In this document: positions 34,385 through 46,147 of the stretch, one piece after another
How positions within the stretch are numbered: position 1 is the stretch's first letter
Layout: every line of letters starts with the position of its first letter
Assembly: GCA_034231615.1 (NCBI GenBank)
Contig: CM067316.1
Coordinates: 25,009,791-25,073,790, forward strand
Length of the DNA: 64,000 bases
DNA from: Meghimatium bilineatum
Taxonomy: Eukaryota > Mollusca > Gastropoda > Stylommatophora > Philomycidae
Direction: 5' to 3'
The notes under the pieces: model-generated
Databases searched by the model: none
What the model was told of the DNA's origin: nothing
The model's input: only the letters and a program-made list of their open reading frames with translations
Made by a program: the position numbers and the translations under genes

Positions 34385-36560
34385 TCTCCTTCGTTTCTTT
34401 TGCTGATCATACTACCCTAGTTTCACATTCTGAAGTTATCCTGCAATCTTTCATCGACTTGGCAAAAGCCTCTAACATTTTTCCTTGGAGTATGTTTTAC
34501 ATAGACCTTGGTTTTATGTCACGATATTACTGCATCAACAAATATTCTTCTCAATGATAATCATCTCAATGAAGTACAAAAATTCTGCTATCTTGGTTCC
34601 ACTGTCAAAGCCTCACTAACATTATGAAGTATCTTGGTTCCACTGTCACAGCCTCACTAACATTATGAAGTAGCTTGGTTCCACTGTCACAGCCTCACTA
34701 ACATTATGAAGTATCTTGGTTGCACGTCACAGCCTCACTAACATTATGAAGTATCTTGGTTCCACTGTCACAGCCTCACTAACATTATGAAGCATCTTGG
34801 TTCCACTGTCAACAGCCTCACTAACATTATGAAGTATCTTGGTTCCACTGTCACAGCCTCACTAACATTATGAAGTATCTTGGTTCCACTGTCACAGCCT
34901 CACTAACATTATGAAGTATCTTGGTTCCACTGTCACAGCCTCACTAACATTATGAAGTAGCTTGGTTCCACTGTCACAGCCTCACTAACATTATGAAGTA
35001 TCTTGGTTGCACTGTCACAGCCTGACTAACATTATGAAGTATCTTGGTTCCACTGTCACAGCCTCACTAACATTATGAAGTATCTTGGTTCCACTGTCAA
35101 CAGCCTCACTAAAATTAGATGTAGAAATCAATGAAGTACATTCTGCTATCTTGGTTCCACTGTCACAGCCTCACTAACATTATGAAGTATCTTGGTTCCA
35201 CTGTCACAGCCTCAATAACATTATGAAGTATCTTGGTTCCACTGTCACAGCCTCACTAACATTATGAAGTATCTTGGTTCCACTGTCAACAGCCTCACTA
35301 ACATTATGAAGTATCTTGGTTCCACTGTCACAGCCTCACTAAAATTAGATGAAGAAATCAATGAAGTACATTCTGCTATCTTGGTTCCACTGTCACAGCC
35401 TCACTAACATTATGAAGTATCTTGGTTCCACTGTCACAGCCTCACTAACATTATGAAGTATCTTGGTTCCACTGTCAACAGCCTCACTAACATTATGAAG
35501 TATCTTGGTTCCACTGTCACAGCCTCACTAACATTATGAAGTATCTTGGTTCCACTGTCACAGCCTCACTAACATTATGAAGTATCTTGGTTCCACTGTC
35601 ACAGCCTCACTAACATTATGAAGCATCTTGGTTCCACTGTCAACAGCCTCACTAACATTATGAAGTATCTTGGTTCCACTGTCAACAGCCTCACTAACAT
35701 TATGAAGTATCTTGGTTCCACTGTCAACAGCCTCACTAACATTATGAAGTATCTTGGTTCCACTGTCACAGCCTCACTAAAATTAGATGAAGAAATCAAT
35801 GAAGTACATTCTGCTATCTTGGTTCCACTGTCACAGCCTCACTAACATTATGAAGTATCTTGGTTCCACTGTCAACAGCCGCACTAACATTATGAAGTAT
35901 CTTGGTTCCACTGTCACAGCCTCACTAAAATTAGATGAAGAAATCAATGAAGTACATTCTGCTATCTTGGTTCCACTGTCACAGCCTCACTAACATTATG
36001 AAGTATCTTGGTTCCACTGTCACAGCCTCACTAACATTATGAAGTATCTTGGTTCCACTGTCAACAGCCTCACTAACATTATGAAGTATCTTGGTTCCAC
36101 TGTCACAGCCTCACTAACATTATGAAGTATCTTGGTTCCACTGTCACAGCCTCACTAACATTATGAAGTATCTTGGTTCCACTGTCACAGCCTCACTAAA
36201 ATTAGATGAAGAAATCGATGCACGAGCTACCAGTTTTGATACATGAACACAGAGATTGTGGAAAAACATAAATTAACATTGCATACGAAGATACAAATCT
36301 ATCAGACCTGTGTACTCAGCACTTTATTATACAGCTAAGAAACATGGACATCTTACTTCAAACCTAAGATAAGACAATATATTTCGCTTTCGCTGTTTTC
36401 ACAACATAATGAACATCCAGTGGCAGGACAAAACTAAAATACAAACACAGACGTACTGCAGCCGGCAAAATTACCATTTAATTATGGGAGTACTCAGCAG
36501 TAGAGGATTAAGATGGTCGTATCATGTGAGAGGAATGAACAACAACCGTATTCTACAGCT
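34385..36560 (+). mobile_element. RTE-type LINE ORF2 expanded by an internal minisatellite
   Basis: The left part (34390-34500) encodes FADHTTLVSHSEVILQSFID plus LAKASN, the YADD-box block. Then LNEVQKFCYLGSTVKAS follows (about 34560-34615). The right part after 36195 encodes LDEEIDARATSFDT, then KIQIYQTCVLSTLLYS-like residues and GVLSSRGLRWSYHVRGMN (about 36485-36540). These are consecutive blocks of an RTE ORF2. The 1.6 kb between them is a tandem array made of the YLGSTV...SL(K)LDEEI coding segment. Stops and shifts are frequent. Confidence 0.87.
34590..36205. repeat. 41-bp minisatellite derived from LINE coding DNA
   Basis: The unit TATGAAGTATCTTGGTTCCA plus CTGTCACAGCCTCACTAACA repeats about 37 times with a 42-bp variant (TCAACAGCC). 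Longer units containing AAAATTAGATGAAGAAATCA plus ATGAAGTACATTCTGC occur at about 35110, 35340, 35775 and 35922. In these, the end of the LINE segment (LDEEI) is joined to its start (NEVHS), marking an original duplication junction of about 72 bp. Confidence 0.93.
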
Positions 36561-36699
36561 AATATTGTTTCTAAACATTTAGAAAAAAAAAATCATCACT
36601 CATTGCAGTTGTTAAAAATCTTTCTTAACATAATACGGAAATCTTTAGGAAATTTGAAGCAGAACAACCTGGTTCCGTAAAAACAGTAACATCACAAGT

Positions 36700-37915
36700 T
36701 ACTTCTAACCTCAGAATATTATGCGGAAAAATCCTACACAACACTCTTCACACTCTCAAATAAGGACACAGCAGGAGAGATAAAACTTGGAAATTCACGT
36801 ATCTAAACAGAAGACGAGGAGCCGGTGTACTTGGACACTACACTAGATAAGAGACTGACATGGAGGCCTCATATTGACAAGATAGAGGCAAAGGCAAGAA
36901 AGAAACCTGCCCTCCTGAGAAAATTGGCAGGAACAAGCTTGGGGGGGGGGGAAATAAGGCAATCTTAAAGAAAGTATATATAGGTGCAATGAGACCATTT
37001 CTAGAATGTCGATCAACAGGATGGACTTCAGTAGCCAATTCCCATCTATAAGCTTTGGACAAGGTAAAAAATCAAGCATTTCGTCTTACTACAGGTGTCA
37101 TGAAGACCTCTCCCATAAATGACATGGGAATACATTACAGGCATCACCCCCTTATCATACAGACGGGACACTAAGACCATGATCCGTGAGGAAAAGTACA
37201 AGAGCATGCCAGCGCATTCAATAAAGGTCAGATTCGGTGACATAGTCAGTGAAAGGATGAAGAGGAGCAGTTTCATTCACCGATCCCAAAAAAATTCAAC
37301 ACAGAATATAAGGAAAAACTACCAGACATAAAAAAATAAAAAACATCAACACTTTTTCCAGTTCCGTGGGAGCAATATCAAAATCTAGCAATCAAAACCA
37401 TCATAAACAACAACTACATTTTGATTGAACTGATTACACTAAAAAAAGAAAACAATAGTATGCAACATGATTGAAGATATGTACCCCAGAGAAGCGTGGA
37501 TACATTTTATATATCGACGGATCAGCAAATAGAGCAGTGAAGAATGGAGGTGCTGGAATATATCCAGAAAAATGAAAATGAATCCACATGTACGCCAACT
37601 GGAGTCTTCTGCTCCAACTACTCTGCTCAAGTACAGGTTCTAAATTATTACTTCAAGTACAGGTTCTAAATTATTACTGCAGAAATAATTAAAAACACAA
37701 CAAGCCAATGTCAACATGTAGTGTTTCTTACTGATGCAATGTCTTTCCCACAATCCCTTGATAGCGATAAACTGCCAGACCTGAAGGAAGTCATACGAGA
37801 AGTGAGCATCCAAGGACGGCAATTACTACAATGGATACCATCCCACTGTGGCATACCAGGAAATGACGAGGTAAATATGCTGGAAAATGATGGAGCAACA
37901 CAGGAACAAAAAGGT
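36700..37915 (+). mobile_element. LINE family B, middle and RNase H fragment
   Basis: Frames in order read EPVYLDTTLDKRLTWRPHID (RT thumb, about 36825), KVYIGAMRPFLE-like residues, and ITPLSYRRDTKTMIREEKYK. The RNase H region follows: YIDGSANRAVKNGGAGIYPE (about 37510), VVFLTDAMSFPQSLDS (about 37720) and LQWIPSHCGIPGNDE (about 37825). Compared with the copy at 54 kb this is more decayed and stops before the 3' end. Confidence 0.82.
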
Positions 37916-38489
37916 TCATATCGGCTCTTATGTCTAGATGTTTATTGTGCCCTAGGGTGCATAATCCTTTATAATTTTTGTATCCTCGTTATTGTATAAG
38001 AAATGCTCAACAATATAATAGGACCCAACCTGTTTCTTTTTCTTATGGGAGGAGCTGTTCACCAGCCACTTGACTGACTCTTTCAAAGGCGAGTTCAAAT
38101 TCTCAGTCGTATGAAGATTTGGTAAATTCTGCTTCCTGTCACCTTTCCTCTTTGTTTTCTTGTGCAATCTAACCCACGACACGTAATTTACTCGTGGCTG
38201 AACAGCTGCTACAAGGAGACGTAACAGATCCAATTCCAAGACGAGTCTCTACCGTCTCCCACCTTTAAATTAACACTCAGAGAAATTGTATTCAGTGTAC
38301 TAAGAAACAAACACTAATATTCAAGCTGACGTATTTATCATATCGGTATTGTTAACATATGTGCAGATAAACTCATTATAACTTTGGTAAGAGAGAATAG
38401 CTACAGACAGACCACATCTCTGATCCACAGATCAATGAAGGCCTCAATGAAAGACTTTTCTATTCACCACAAGAATGAAAAAAAAGCTG
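37916..38489. other. No gene recognised
   Basis: A minus-strand open frame of 95 codons (37952-38239) is Lys-rich and unrecognised. It could be transposon-derived given the adjacent hAT-like end, but nothing diagnostic is seen. Confidence 0.4.
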
Positions 38490-38535
38490 ACTTGCGGGCC
38501 GGATTTGGCTCGCTGGCCGTAGTTTGTCCACTAAT
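38490..38535 (-). mobile_element. hAT-like transposon terminal fragment
   Basis: On the minus strand GTGGACAAACTACGGCCAGC followed by GAGCCAAATCCGGCCCGC closely resembles the well-known hAT terminus GGTGGGCAAACTACGGCCCG. No partner end or 8-bp duplication was located, so this is a relic end only. Confidence 0.5.
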
Positions 38536-39059
38536 GCTAAACATATGAACCTCTTAAATAACCTTCTGAAAGGGAATGCGACAAGAACTTGAGTTCATTG
38601 ATGATTGGAAGAACCGGCATTACCTGGAACCAACAAATAGAAGAGACATGAAATGTTTGTAGCTCGGAGTTGCATGCCAAATCCGGGATAATCATGGACA
38701 TTTGATTTGTTATGCAATGTATAGCTAGTGTTACGTGATCGAGTAAACCGCCTGCATGTAGGTGCATTATTAAATAGGTTTAGGGGAGCATAAATCTCTG
38801 TAACATGACACGGGGCGGTCAAGCGGTAGTTACACGGTGCAGTTGACGTGATTTAATCTGATGTGTAATGCCTGGAATGACAATAAACATAGAATAGAGA
38901 CAACGTCCACACACGCAGCGAACACATACACAGAAATTAAACTGTTTACATTTTCAGTATAAAACACAATTGCTCTTGTACGCTATTGCGCTTATTTTAA
39001 AAACAGAAAGGGGGGGGGGTGTAAATATAAGCCAGGGGGATAGAGGAGAGCATAGCGCG

Positions 39060-39235
39060 GAAGATGATTCGGACATAGTGCATGGACATAGAGTGGAAGA
39101 ATATTCGGACATAGTGCATGGACATAGAGTGGAAGAATATTCGGACATAGTGCATGGACATAGAGTGGAAGAATATTCGGACATAGTGCATGGACATAGA
39201 GTGGAAGAATATTCGGACATAGTGCATGACCGGGC
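39060..39235. repeat. 36-bp minisatellite, about 4.7 copies
   Basis: TTCGGACATAGTGCATGGAC plus ATAGAGTGGAAGAATA repeats at 36 bp. Because 36 is a multiple of three, an open frame (SDIVHGHRVEEY repeats) runs through it on the plus strand, with matching open frames on the minus strand. No start context or neighbouring exon supports a gene. Confidence 0.93.
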
Positions 39236-39350
39236 TCCAGTAAAGACCTGTGTAAAAAAAAAATAACTACTGTCAAATACTGCATTGTTTTCGCTGAGAT
39301 GTTCGTTGCTCATCGTCGTCCTGGACGTCCAACTCCTCTGCATTCTTTTT

Positions 39351-39485
39351 TGGTAGGTTAATGAGTTTGCCTCTCTTCTGGAGAGGCGTGCCCTTTCAAC
39401 CAGCGGACATAGTCCAATTAGGCTATATCAGGACTCACTACCATAAAATATTAGAGGTAACAAAGACCCCAAGTATAATTAAAAA
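39351..39485 (-). mobile_element. Short element E, copy 2
   Basis: Inverted relative of 46331-46467. Shared segments, read on the plus strand, are TTTGCCTCTCTTCTGGAGAG, CCCTTTCAACCAGCGGACA and TTAGAGGTAACAAAGACCCC. Ends are approximate. Confidence 0.75.
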
Positions 39486-39599
39486 GGCAGAAAGCCTCTG
39501 CATTTCTCAACTATGTCATCTCAACTAGCACCTATGTATTCTATTACTATTTTTGTGTGTGGCTGTTATATCTTTTTATATGACAAAAATGCACTCAGC

Positions 39600-40150
39600 T
39601 TTCTTGTTATAATTTTTCTTAGAAGTCAACCCTCTTCCAAATTCAGTGATTATAAGATGTCTTTATTCGCTTTTTAAATTTTTTTTTAAATTTTATTCTC
39701 AATATTCCTTTGTAGAGTCTCATTTCAAAGGGAGACATCTTCTTTGCCACTCCTTTATTACGTGTCCATGCCTCACAGCCATAAATTGCTAATGGGGATA
39801 TGCTTGCTCTGATCAGACGTAATTTAGCTTTACTGCTGGAGCTTTGGCAAGTATTTTTTAATTTGAGCTAATCGGCATGTCCCTATTGTCATTCTGCTCT
39901 TGGTTTATACCGTACAGTATCCTGAAATGTTTAGATCTGCTCGTAAAATATTATACATTTGTGACACCTTCTAACGCATGGTTACCAAGTATGAATTGTG
40001 GTCAGTTTTGACTTTATCAATTTTGTTGTTGTTTTATTCATATTTAAGCAAGAACACAATTAAAACTTGTGCTTTACGTAAGTCATATTTAAGCACAAGT
40101 TCTGGGCCTTGTTGTATTTCTTTGTTGATAGAATCAGTTGTTTAATGTAC
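39600..40150 (-). mobile_element. LINE ORF2 fragment
   Basis: The minus strand encodes KLRLIRASISPLAIYGCEAW then TRNKGVAKKMSPFEMRLYKG, and ILRIKFKKK. This is the conserved 'YGCEaWT...k...eAFEMrc.RrilrI' block downstream of RT in RTE/CR1-like LINEs. Multiple stops. Boundaries are approximate. Confidence 0.7.
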
Positions 40151-40230
40151 CTTTCATATTACCACCCAATATTCACAATGTGTTTAAATAGCCATCCCTG
40201 TGTTTCAAGATTCAGTGATGTGCAGTTGCA

Positions 40231-40962
40231 GATGTATATATAGAATATCCACACAAGCCTAGAAATATTATCAGAACACCAACAGGGAAATTCTGCAATA
40301 ATTATGATGCATAAATCTAGGCAACTAGTGTGGCAACTAAAAAACTGCTGAACTCCAACTCAGACCTACAGCATGTGGTATTCCTGAAAGATGCAAGGTC
40401 AGTGCTTCATACTCTCCAGTCTGGAAAACTAACAGACTTGCAAAAACTACTTAAATGAACTGTCTTACCAGTATAGGATAACCATGCAGTGGATACCCTC
40501 TAACTGTGGAATACCAGACCAACTGGCTAAGAAAGGTGCTTCCGAAGACCAACCAGATATATCAATCACCTACCATCAGAAAAAACAAATGATCAAGTCA
40601 ATAAGAAAGCCACACACACCACCACAAGATGACTATCACATTATGAACAGATCAGAACAAGTTATAATTCCACGCCTCAGAATAGGACACAACCGACTCC
40701 GCAGTCACATGTATACAAAGTTCAAGATTCGCAACACACCAAGTGTACATGTGGACAGGCAGCACAGAGTGTCAAACATATACTTCAAGCGTGTTCTGAG
40801 CATGAAACGCTGAGGCAGACATATTGGCTAGAGGAAACAACACTGGAATCAAAGCTCTATGGGCCACTGTATGAACTACAAAAGACAAAATGAGTTTTAT
40901 TCAGGAGACAGAATTACAGATATAGACATGTTTCAAATGAACTAAAGAAGAAGAAGAAGAAG
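40231..40962 (+). mobile_element. LINE family B, 5'-truncated copy
   Basis: Begins at YIEYPHKPRNIIRTPTGKF-type sequence inside RNase H and runs through MQWIPSNCGIPDQLAKKGAS, the YHQKKQMIKSIRKP block and the 3' UTR to a (GAA)n tail at about 40948-40962. Part of the RNase H region present at 54 kb is missing. A 109-codon open stretch remains (40484-40813). Confidence 0.9.
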
Positions 40963-41104
40963 TGTTTTTGTAGCAACAGACTGCGTTTGGGAGGAGGACG
41001 ACAACGCGTTTTTTTTTGTTTTAATCATATCAAGTTCATCCTTTCAAAACCATGACCTGCTCGGAAATCAAATCAGAAAATGTATTCTCTTGTCAATAAA
41101 TTGA

Positions 41105-41185
41105 AACAGAAGTCAACGTGGATATACAATAATTGGTAAGTGGATATACAATAATTGGTAAGTGGATATACAATAATTGGTAAGT
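41105..41185. repeat. 22-bp tandem repeat x3
   Basis: GTGGATATACAATAATTGGTAA repeats three times, with a partial fourth. Confidence 0.9.
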
Positions 41186-41204
41186 GGATATGTTCTCTAC
41201 CTGT

Positions 41205-41335
41205 GTATAACGAGAGCTGTTGTTACTCTCAAGTTGAGTCCGAAATAGTATGCAATAAACCTCAGACAAAACTTGTGAGCAAATCGATAAGTAGACCAAA
41301 CTGATCACCAGGCCCATCAAGTGACCGTTTTGAAG
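41205..41335. repeat. Dispersed repeat Z, copy 1
   Basis: TATAACGAGAGCTGTTGTT, GAGTCCGAAATAGTATGC and CAAAACTTGTGAGCA recur in the same order and orientation at 45573-45725. Class unknown. Confidence 0.75.
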
Positions 41336-41484
41336 AGTTCCATCACTATCTGGACCAGTCTTAGACTTGGTAGAGGAGGCTTAGTAATCTCAATTCACAA
41401 GATGTGAACTTAACTGAATCAGATCATAAAATAAATGACCGACTTGTCCACCTTAGATCGTCATATTGACGTCACGAAAAAAAC

Positions 41485-41977
41485 TTACTTCCGCTGTATA
41501 ACTATTTGTAGCTATATTCTATGGGAAGCTGTGCGAAGGTAAACGTTCAAGTGGAGGGCAGAAAAACGCTTCAACGATCACATAAAAAGCTCTCTCAAGT
41601 ACTACAGCATCGATCCTAGCTCCTGGGAGAATACAGCCCTTGATCGCTCAGCCTGGCACACCCAGATCACTGCTGGCATCACGAAAATTGAAAAAGAAAG
41701 AACACTGCGGGCAATCCACAAGCGCAAGAAGCGGAAGGATAAATACGAAAATTCTTCTACCCCGAACCTTCAGCACTCCTGCATGCACTGCAATAACACT
41801 TTCCATGCACGAATAGGACTCATCGGACATCTACGAACTCACAAACAAAATTCGATAATTACCAATTTTAATTATTTATTTTTTTCATCGCATTTATTGT
41901 TTTTCATGCCATGCTCATCTTCGTTTGCGAAGGAGGATCATCATCATCATCATAACTATTTACTTCCGCTGTATAAC
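41485..41977 (+). mobile_element. RTE-type LINE 3' end with 18-bp TSD
   Basis: TTACTTCCGCTGTATAAC is present at 41485-41502 and 41960-41977. The insert begins in ORF2 at the LFYGKLCEGKR-equivalent, contains DRSAWHTQITAGITKIEKER and CMHCNNTFHARIGLIGHLRT plus H, and ends with GCGAAGGAGGATCATCATCA and more ATC repeats. It is very similar to the copy at 20653-20994 and longer at its 5' side. Confidence 0.94.
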
Positions 41978-42056
41978 AATGAAAGTTCGATCTGCGTTAC
42001 GACATAAGATTAACAACTACTGATGTGCTGTATTGCATTATATCTACTCGTACATA

Positions 42057-43368
42057 TACTGTTCACATACACAAAAAAACATTATTTAAAGCGTGTACCA
42101 ATATTTTATTTCACGAAATTAACGTTTCAACCTCGGCATGAAGAAACTTTCAGAATTTTAACTAAACCAAACCCGTTTCCGGTCATTCACAACGGTCCAT
42201 TGACGATGCTGATTCGCCCACTGCAGTCGGCTCATGCGATACCGGTCCGTATGAACAGGATCTCTGTAGGGTCTTCTAACCCAAAGATCAACGTCGTACA
42301 GCTGGTTCATGACTGATCTGAAATTCGACGAGCTGCTGGCATTGACTGGACTGTGGAAGACGCAGATGCAAATCGATTCCTGAGGTGACGCAGCCGTATG
42401 ACGCAATCTCCGGCATGAGTTGTGACTCTGGGTCTTCCACTGCGTGGCAGGTCTGCCATTGAGCCAGATTATTCAAATCGCCGCCAAAGACGACTAATGG
42501 TGCTTCTCAATCAACTGTTATGCCGAATGGCATAGGCGATCATATTTCTCCACGACTCTCTGTCTCTTGTGTAGTCAATAATCTCGGTGGTAAACTTCTG
42601 CCGTGTCACAATACTAGTGCATCTAGCAAATTCTCTTTGTCATCCCCTATCTCTTCTTCCCTAGATATTTCCAGTGGTTACCAAATGTTGAAGCTGTGTT
42701 CTCAGCACATGTCCTAGAAACCTTGACTGTCTGCTCCTAATGCTTGATATGAGTAAATTTTTTTACGCCAGCATCAATGAGAACATCTGCATTAGTTTTC
42801 TTAGCTGTTCATGGTATTTTCATCATTCTTCTCAGAAACCACATCTCTGTAGCATCCAGTTCGGGTTGAATGTATTTGTTTAGAGTCCATGCTTCAGAAC
42901 CATAAAAAGAATTGCTTTGGTATAACATCTGAGCACTCGAATTCGGGTGCTTCTAGCCACATGAAATTGTGTGACCACTATACTGTATGATTGTCCAGTC
43001 TGTAAACGTCTAATGATGCTGTATCGTCGTTCTGTAGTGAGATGAATCATAATTGTGCAATGAATTTTCAACTGAATATATTCGAGGACCATCAATCTTT
43101 CGAAATCATTAAATAACATGATCAGAGAGTTTTGTATTCAGTAAGTTTCACAGGATTCTCATGAATCTGTCAAGACTGATTGCCAAAAATGTTGTTTTGA
43201 ACATGACCTCATTCATGACCTCACGAATAATGAGGTGAGTACAATTCAGGTAACCACGAGAAGTTAATGACCAGGTGGACACAGTCGATATGTTTTAATG
43301 ATGTCCAAGCAGCGACTATCTTTTATAAAAGTAACTCCAAAAAAGCTGCGTTTCTTTTTTGAACAGTA
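42057..43368 (-). mobile_element. Tc1/mariner transposon, decayed, with LINE insert
   Basis: TIRs TACTGTTCA (42057-42065) and TGAACAGTA (43360-43368) are flanked by TA on each side. The minus strand encodes the transposase HTH region (ERRYSIIRRLQTGQSYSIVV, then TQFHVARS, about 43060-42965). Nearer the left end it encodes DLWVRRPYRDPVHTDRYRMS, then RLQWANQHRQWTVVNDRKRV plus WFS (about 42325-42160). In Tc1 relatives that WFS would be followed by the catalytic DES; here the sequence passes into the terminal region instead. It contains a LINE fragment at about 42490-42900 and is inactive. Confidence 0.9.
42490..42900 (-). mobile_element. LINE ORF2 3' fragment nested in Tc1 element
   Basis: Minus-strand frames give LYGSEAWTLNKYIQP-like residues, ATEMWFLRRMMKIPW then TAKKTNADVL, and RRRQSRFLGHVLRTQ. 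These are typical of the post-RT part of a LINE ORF2. The Tc1 coding sequence breaks off at FHVARS on one side and resumes near the NQL...DVDLW segment on the other. Confidence 0.78.
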
Positions 43369-43380
43369 TATATTTCCTGT

Positions 43381-44376
<996 letters not shown>

Positions 44377-44640
44377 ACTTACGTAAAACACAGGTTTATA
44401 TAATTGCTTCAATCAGACACGGCAGACTATAACTAAAGCTAGTGGGTAATGATGTGCACACAAGAAAACATGCACATTACAATACACAAATCATATTCAA
44501 TGTTTCAACCAAAAGGTCTTTATCAAGATACAAACAAAACATCAAAAGACGACGAATGGAAAAATTATCACAACAAACAAACGTATCCAACGGAAATATG
44601 GAAATGAGATGCCGGAAGGTCAGAAAGTACATAAAAACCG
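44377..44640 (-). repeat. Dispersed repeat P, copy 1 (possibly Penelope-like)
   Basis: About 264 bp, roughly 93 percent identical by eye to 59333-59600 in the same orientation. On the minus strand it carries CTTGATAAAGACCTTTTGGT followed by TGAAAC. This motif type (TGATxAAGACC...GGTxGAAACgTT) is common in Penelope-like and related invertebrate repeats. No coding region is included. Class is tentative. Confidence 0.6.
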
Positions 44641-44989
44641 TAAATATATGTGGAAACGAAAATTTAGAGACATGTATTTGCAACTTAGGTAGGTTAGGGA
44701 ATAGGTTGAACAACCCCTCTCACAAGTGGAAAAAAAACCATCATTGTCACTGCTTGTCTTGTCTCGATTTACTTTTCTCTTCTGTCTAAAGGTTGACGTG
44801 GATGACGAAGAGATTTAGGCAAGTGGACATTGCACCTTTTTATTCTTTATATTTTTTTGTGACAGATCTCTAGGAGACGTGGATGCTAGATATTCCATCA
44901 CTGTAGATGAGTCAATAGATCCGACAGTACAATGGTGAAGTCGGTGTCCCAGACGTTTATTCTGCACTTCTGTCAGGACTTGATTCTAG

Positions 44990-45180
44990 GATTCTGCCGT
45001 AATGTAATGTCTCACTTTGGGGACTAAATAAGCACACTGAAGAATAGTCTACGCTCCAGGAAGGACGTGATGATTCTAAGATTCTGCCGTACTGTAATAT
45101 CTCACTTCGGGGACTAAATATGCACACTGAAGAATACTCTACGCTCCAGGAAGGACTTGATGATTTTAAGATACTGCCGA
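44990..45180. repeat. Tandem duplication, about 91 bp x2
   Basis: TTCTGCCGTAATGTAATGTC ... CTCCAGGAAGGACGTGATGA is repeated with a few substitutions from about 45075, and a third partial start follows (ATACTGCCGAATAACG). Confidence 0.88.
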
Positions 45181-45269
45181 ATAACGAGTGAATTTGAAAT
45201 CCGGGTGTGCTGATTTGCTGACGAGAGACAATGCATTTGCTTCCTATCAAATTAATCAATCAATAAACC

Positions 45270-45495
45270 CGTAACCTTCAGGGTCGTAGGGGTACCCCAT
45301 TGGATGCTTCAGTACACAGAGTCCTCCAGCAATTCCTATCCTCAGCGATGCGGATAAGTGAGGAAAAATCTTGTCTAATCCATTCCTTGATGTTGTCTTC
45401 CATGCCTTATTTTCTCACCTCTGCTTCTTTTTCCTTCGACAGTTCCCTGTAGTATTGTTTTTAACCAGAAATCATGTCGACATACATGTCCAAAC
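45270..45495 (-). mobile_element. LINE 3' end fragment
   Basis: On the minus strand: AWFGHVCRHDFWLKTILQGT and VEKEKEAE, then DNIKEWIRQDFSSLIRIAED and RNCWRTLCTEASNGVPLRP. This is a coherent LINE ORF2 end (DNIKEWxGxD..., aeDR..WR). One frame change is visible. Related to 21365-21550. Confidence 0.78.
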
Positions 45496-45572
45496 CATGC
45501 TAATTTTTTTTAATTATCCATTGAATTATTTAGGTGGGCGAAAGGTTTAGCCAGTGGTGCCCATCTCCTCTA

Positions 45573-45725
45573 CAGCTGCGTATAACGAGAGCTGTTGTTC
45601 GGACTATCTGGGTGAGTCCGAAATAGTATGCTATAATCCTCGGACAAAACTTGTGAGCACATCGATAAGTAATACAAACTGATGACCAGGAACATCAAGT
45701 GATCGTGTTTAGCCAATTGTGTTGA
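45573..45725. repeat. Dispersed repeat Z, copy 2
   Basis: Same orientation as 41205-41335 and similar throughout. Function and class unknown. Confidence 0.75.
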
Positions 45726-46147
45726 AATCGGATGTATTGTATCAAAATGTTCAAATATTACAATCAAGTCGTCCTGATCCCATCGTACTTACCAGCAGAA
45801 GTTTGAGAAGCAAACAAAGAAAAAACCGCGAAAACCAAGCACTGAGTTCGTAGACCACTGTTTTGTTTATCTTACAATAAGGCAAGACACAGACGTCAAA
45901 CTCGAGCGGAAGATGTAATCGATCAACGCCAAACAAATTTAATAATGCCTGAGCAGACATGTTCAAAATCTCCCGGATATTCGAAATGGATCGACTGGGC
46001 GTGTTAATGTCTAAGAAGGTTCCGTGTATTAAGTGGCAGCCGCCATTTGATGGTCTAGTCATTGTTACCCGTATAGGGTTTATGCAAGTCTTTGAGGATA
46101 CATTTTGTGTTGGGGAAATAAATATTGTAGTCTGTTGTCTACTCAAT
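45726..46147. other. Unrecognised region with a 131-codon minus-strand ORF
   Basis: The minus-strand open frame 45751-46146 is the longest non-repeat frame of the region. It has a hydrophobic stretch (FFLCLLLKLLLVSTM) near its end. I recognise no domain. The opposite strand is also partly open, so this may be chance. Confidence 0.25.

Noticed and set aside
39060-39235. SDIVHGHRVEEY repeat peptide
   Set aside because: The 36-bp period keeps any stop-free frame open on both strands. The surrounding sequence is not coding.
45751-46146. 131-codon minus-strand ORF as a host membrane protein
   Set aside because: No recognised domain, no splice or promoter support, and the opposite strand is also largely open. 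Listed only as unrecognised.
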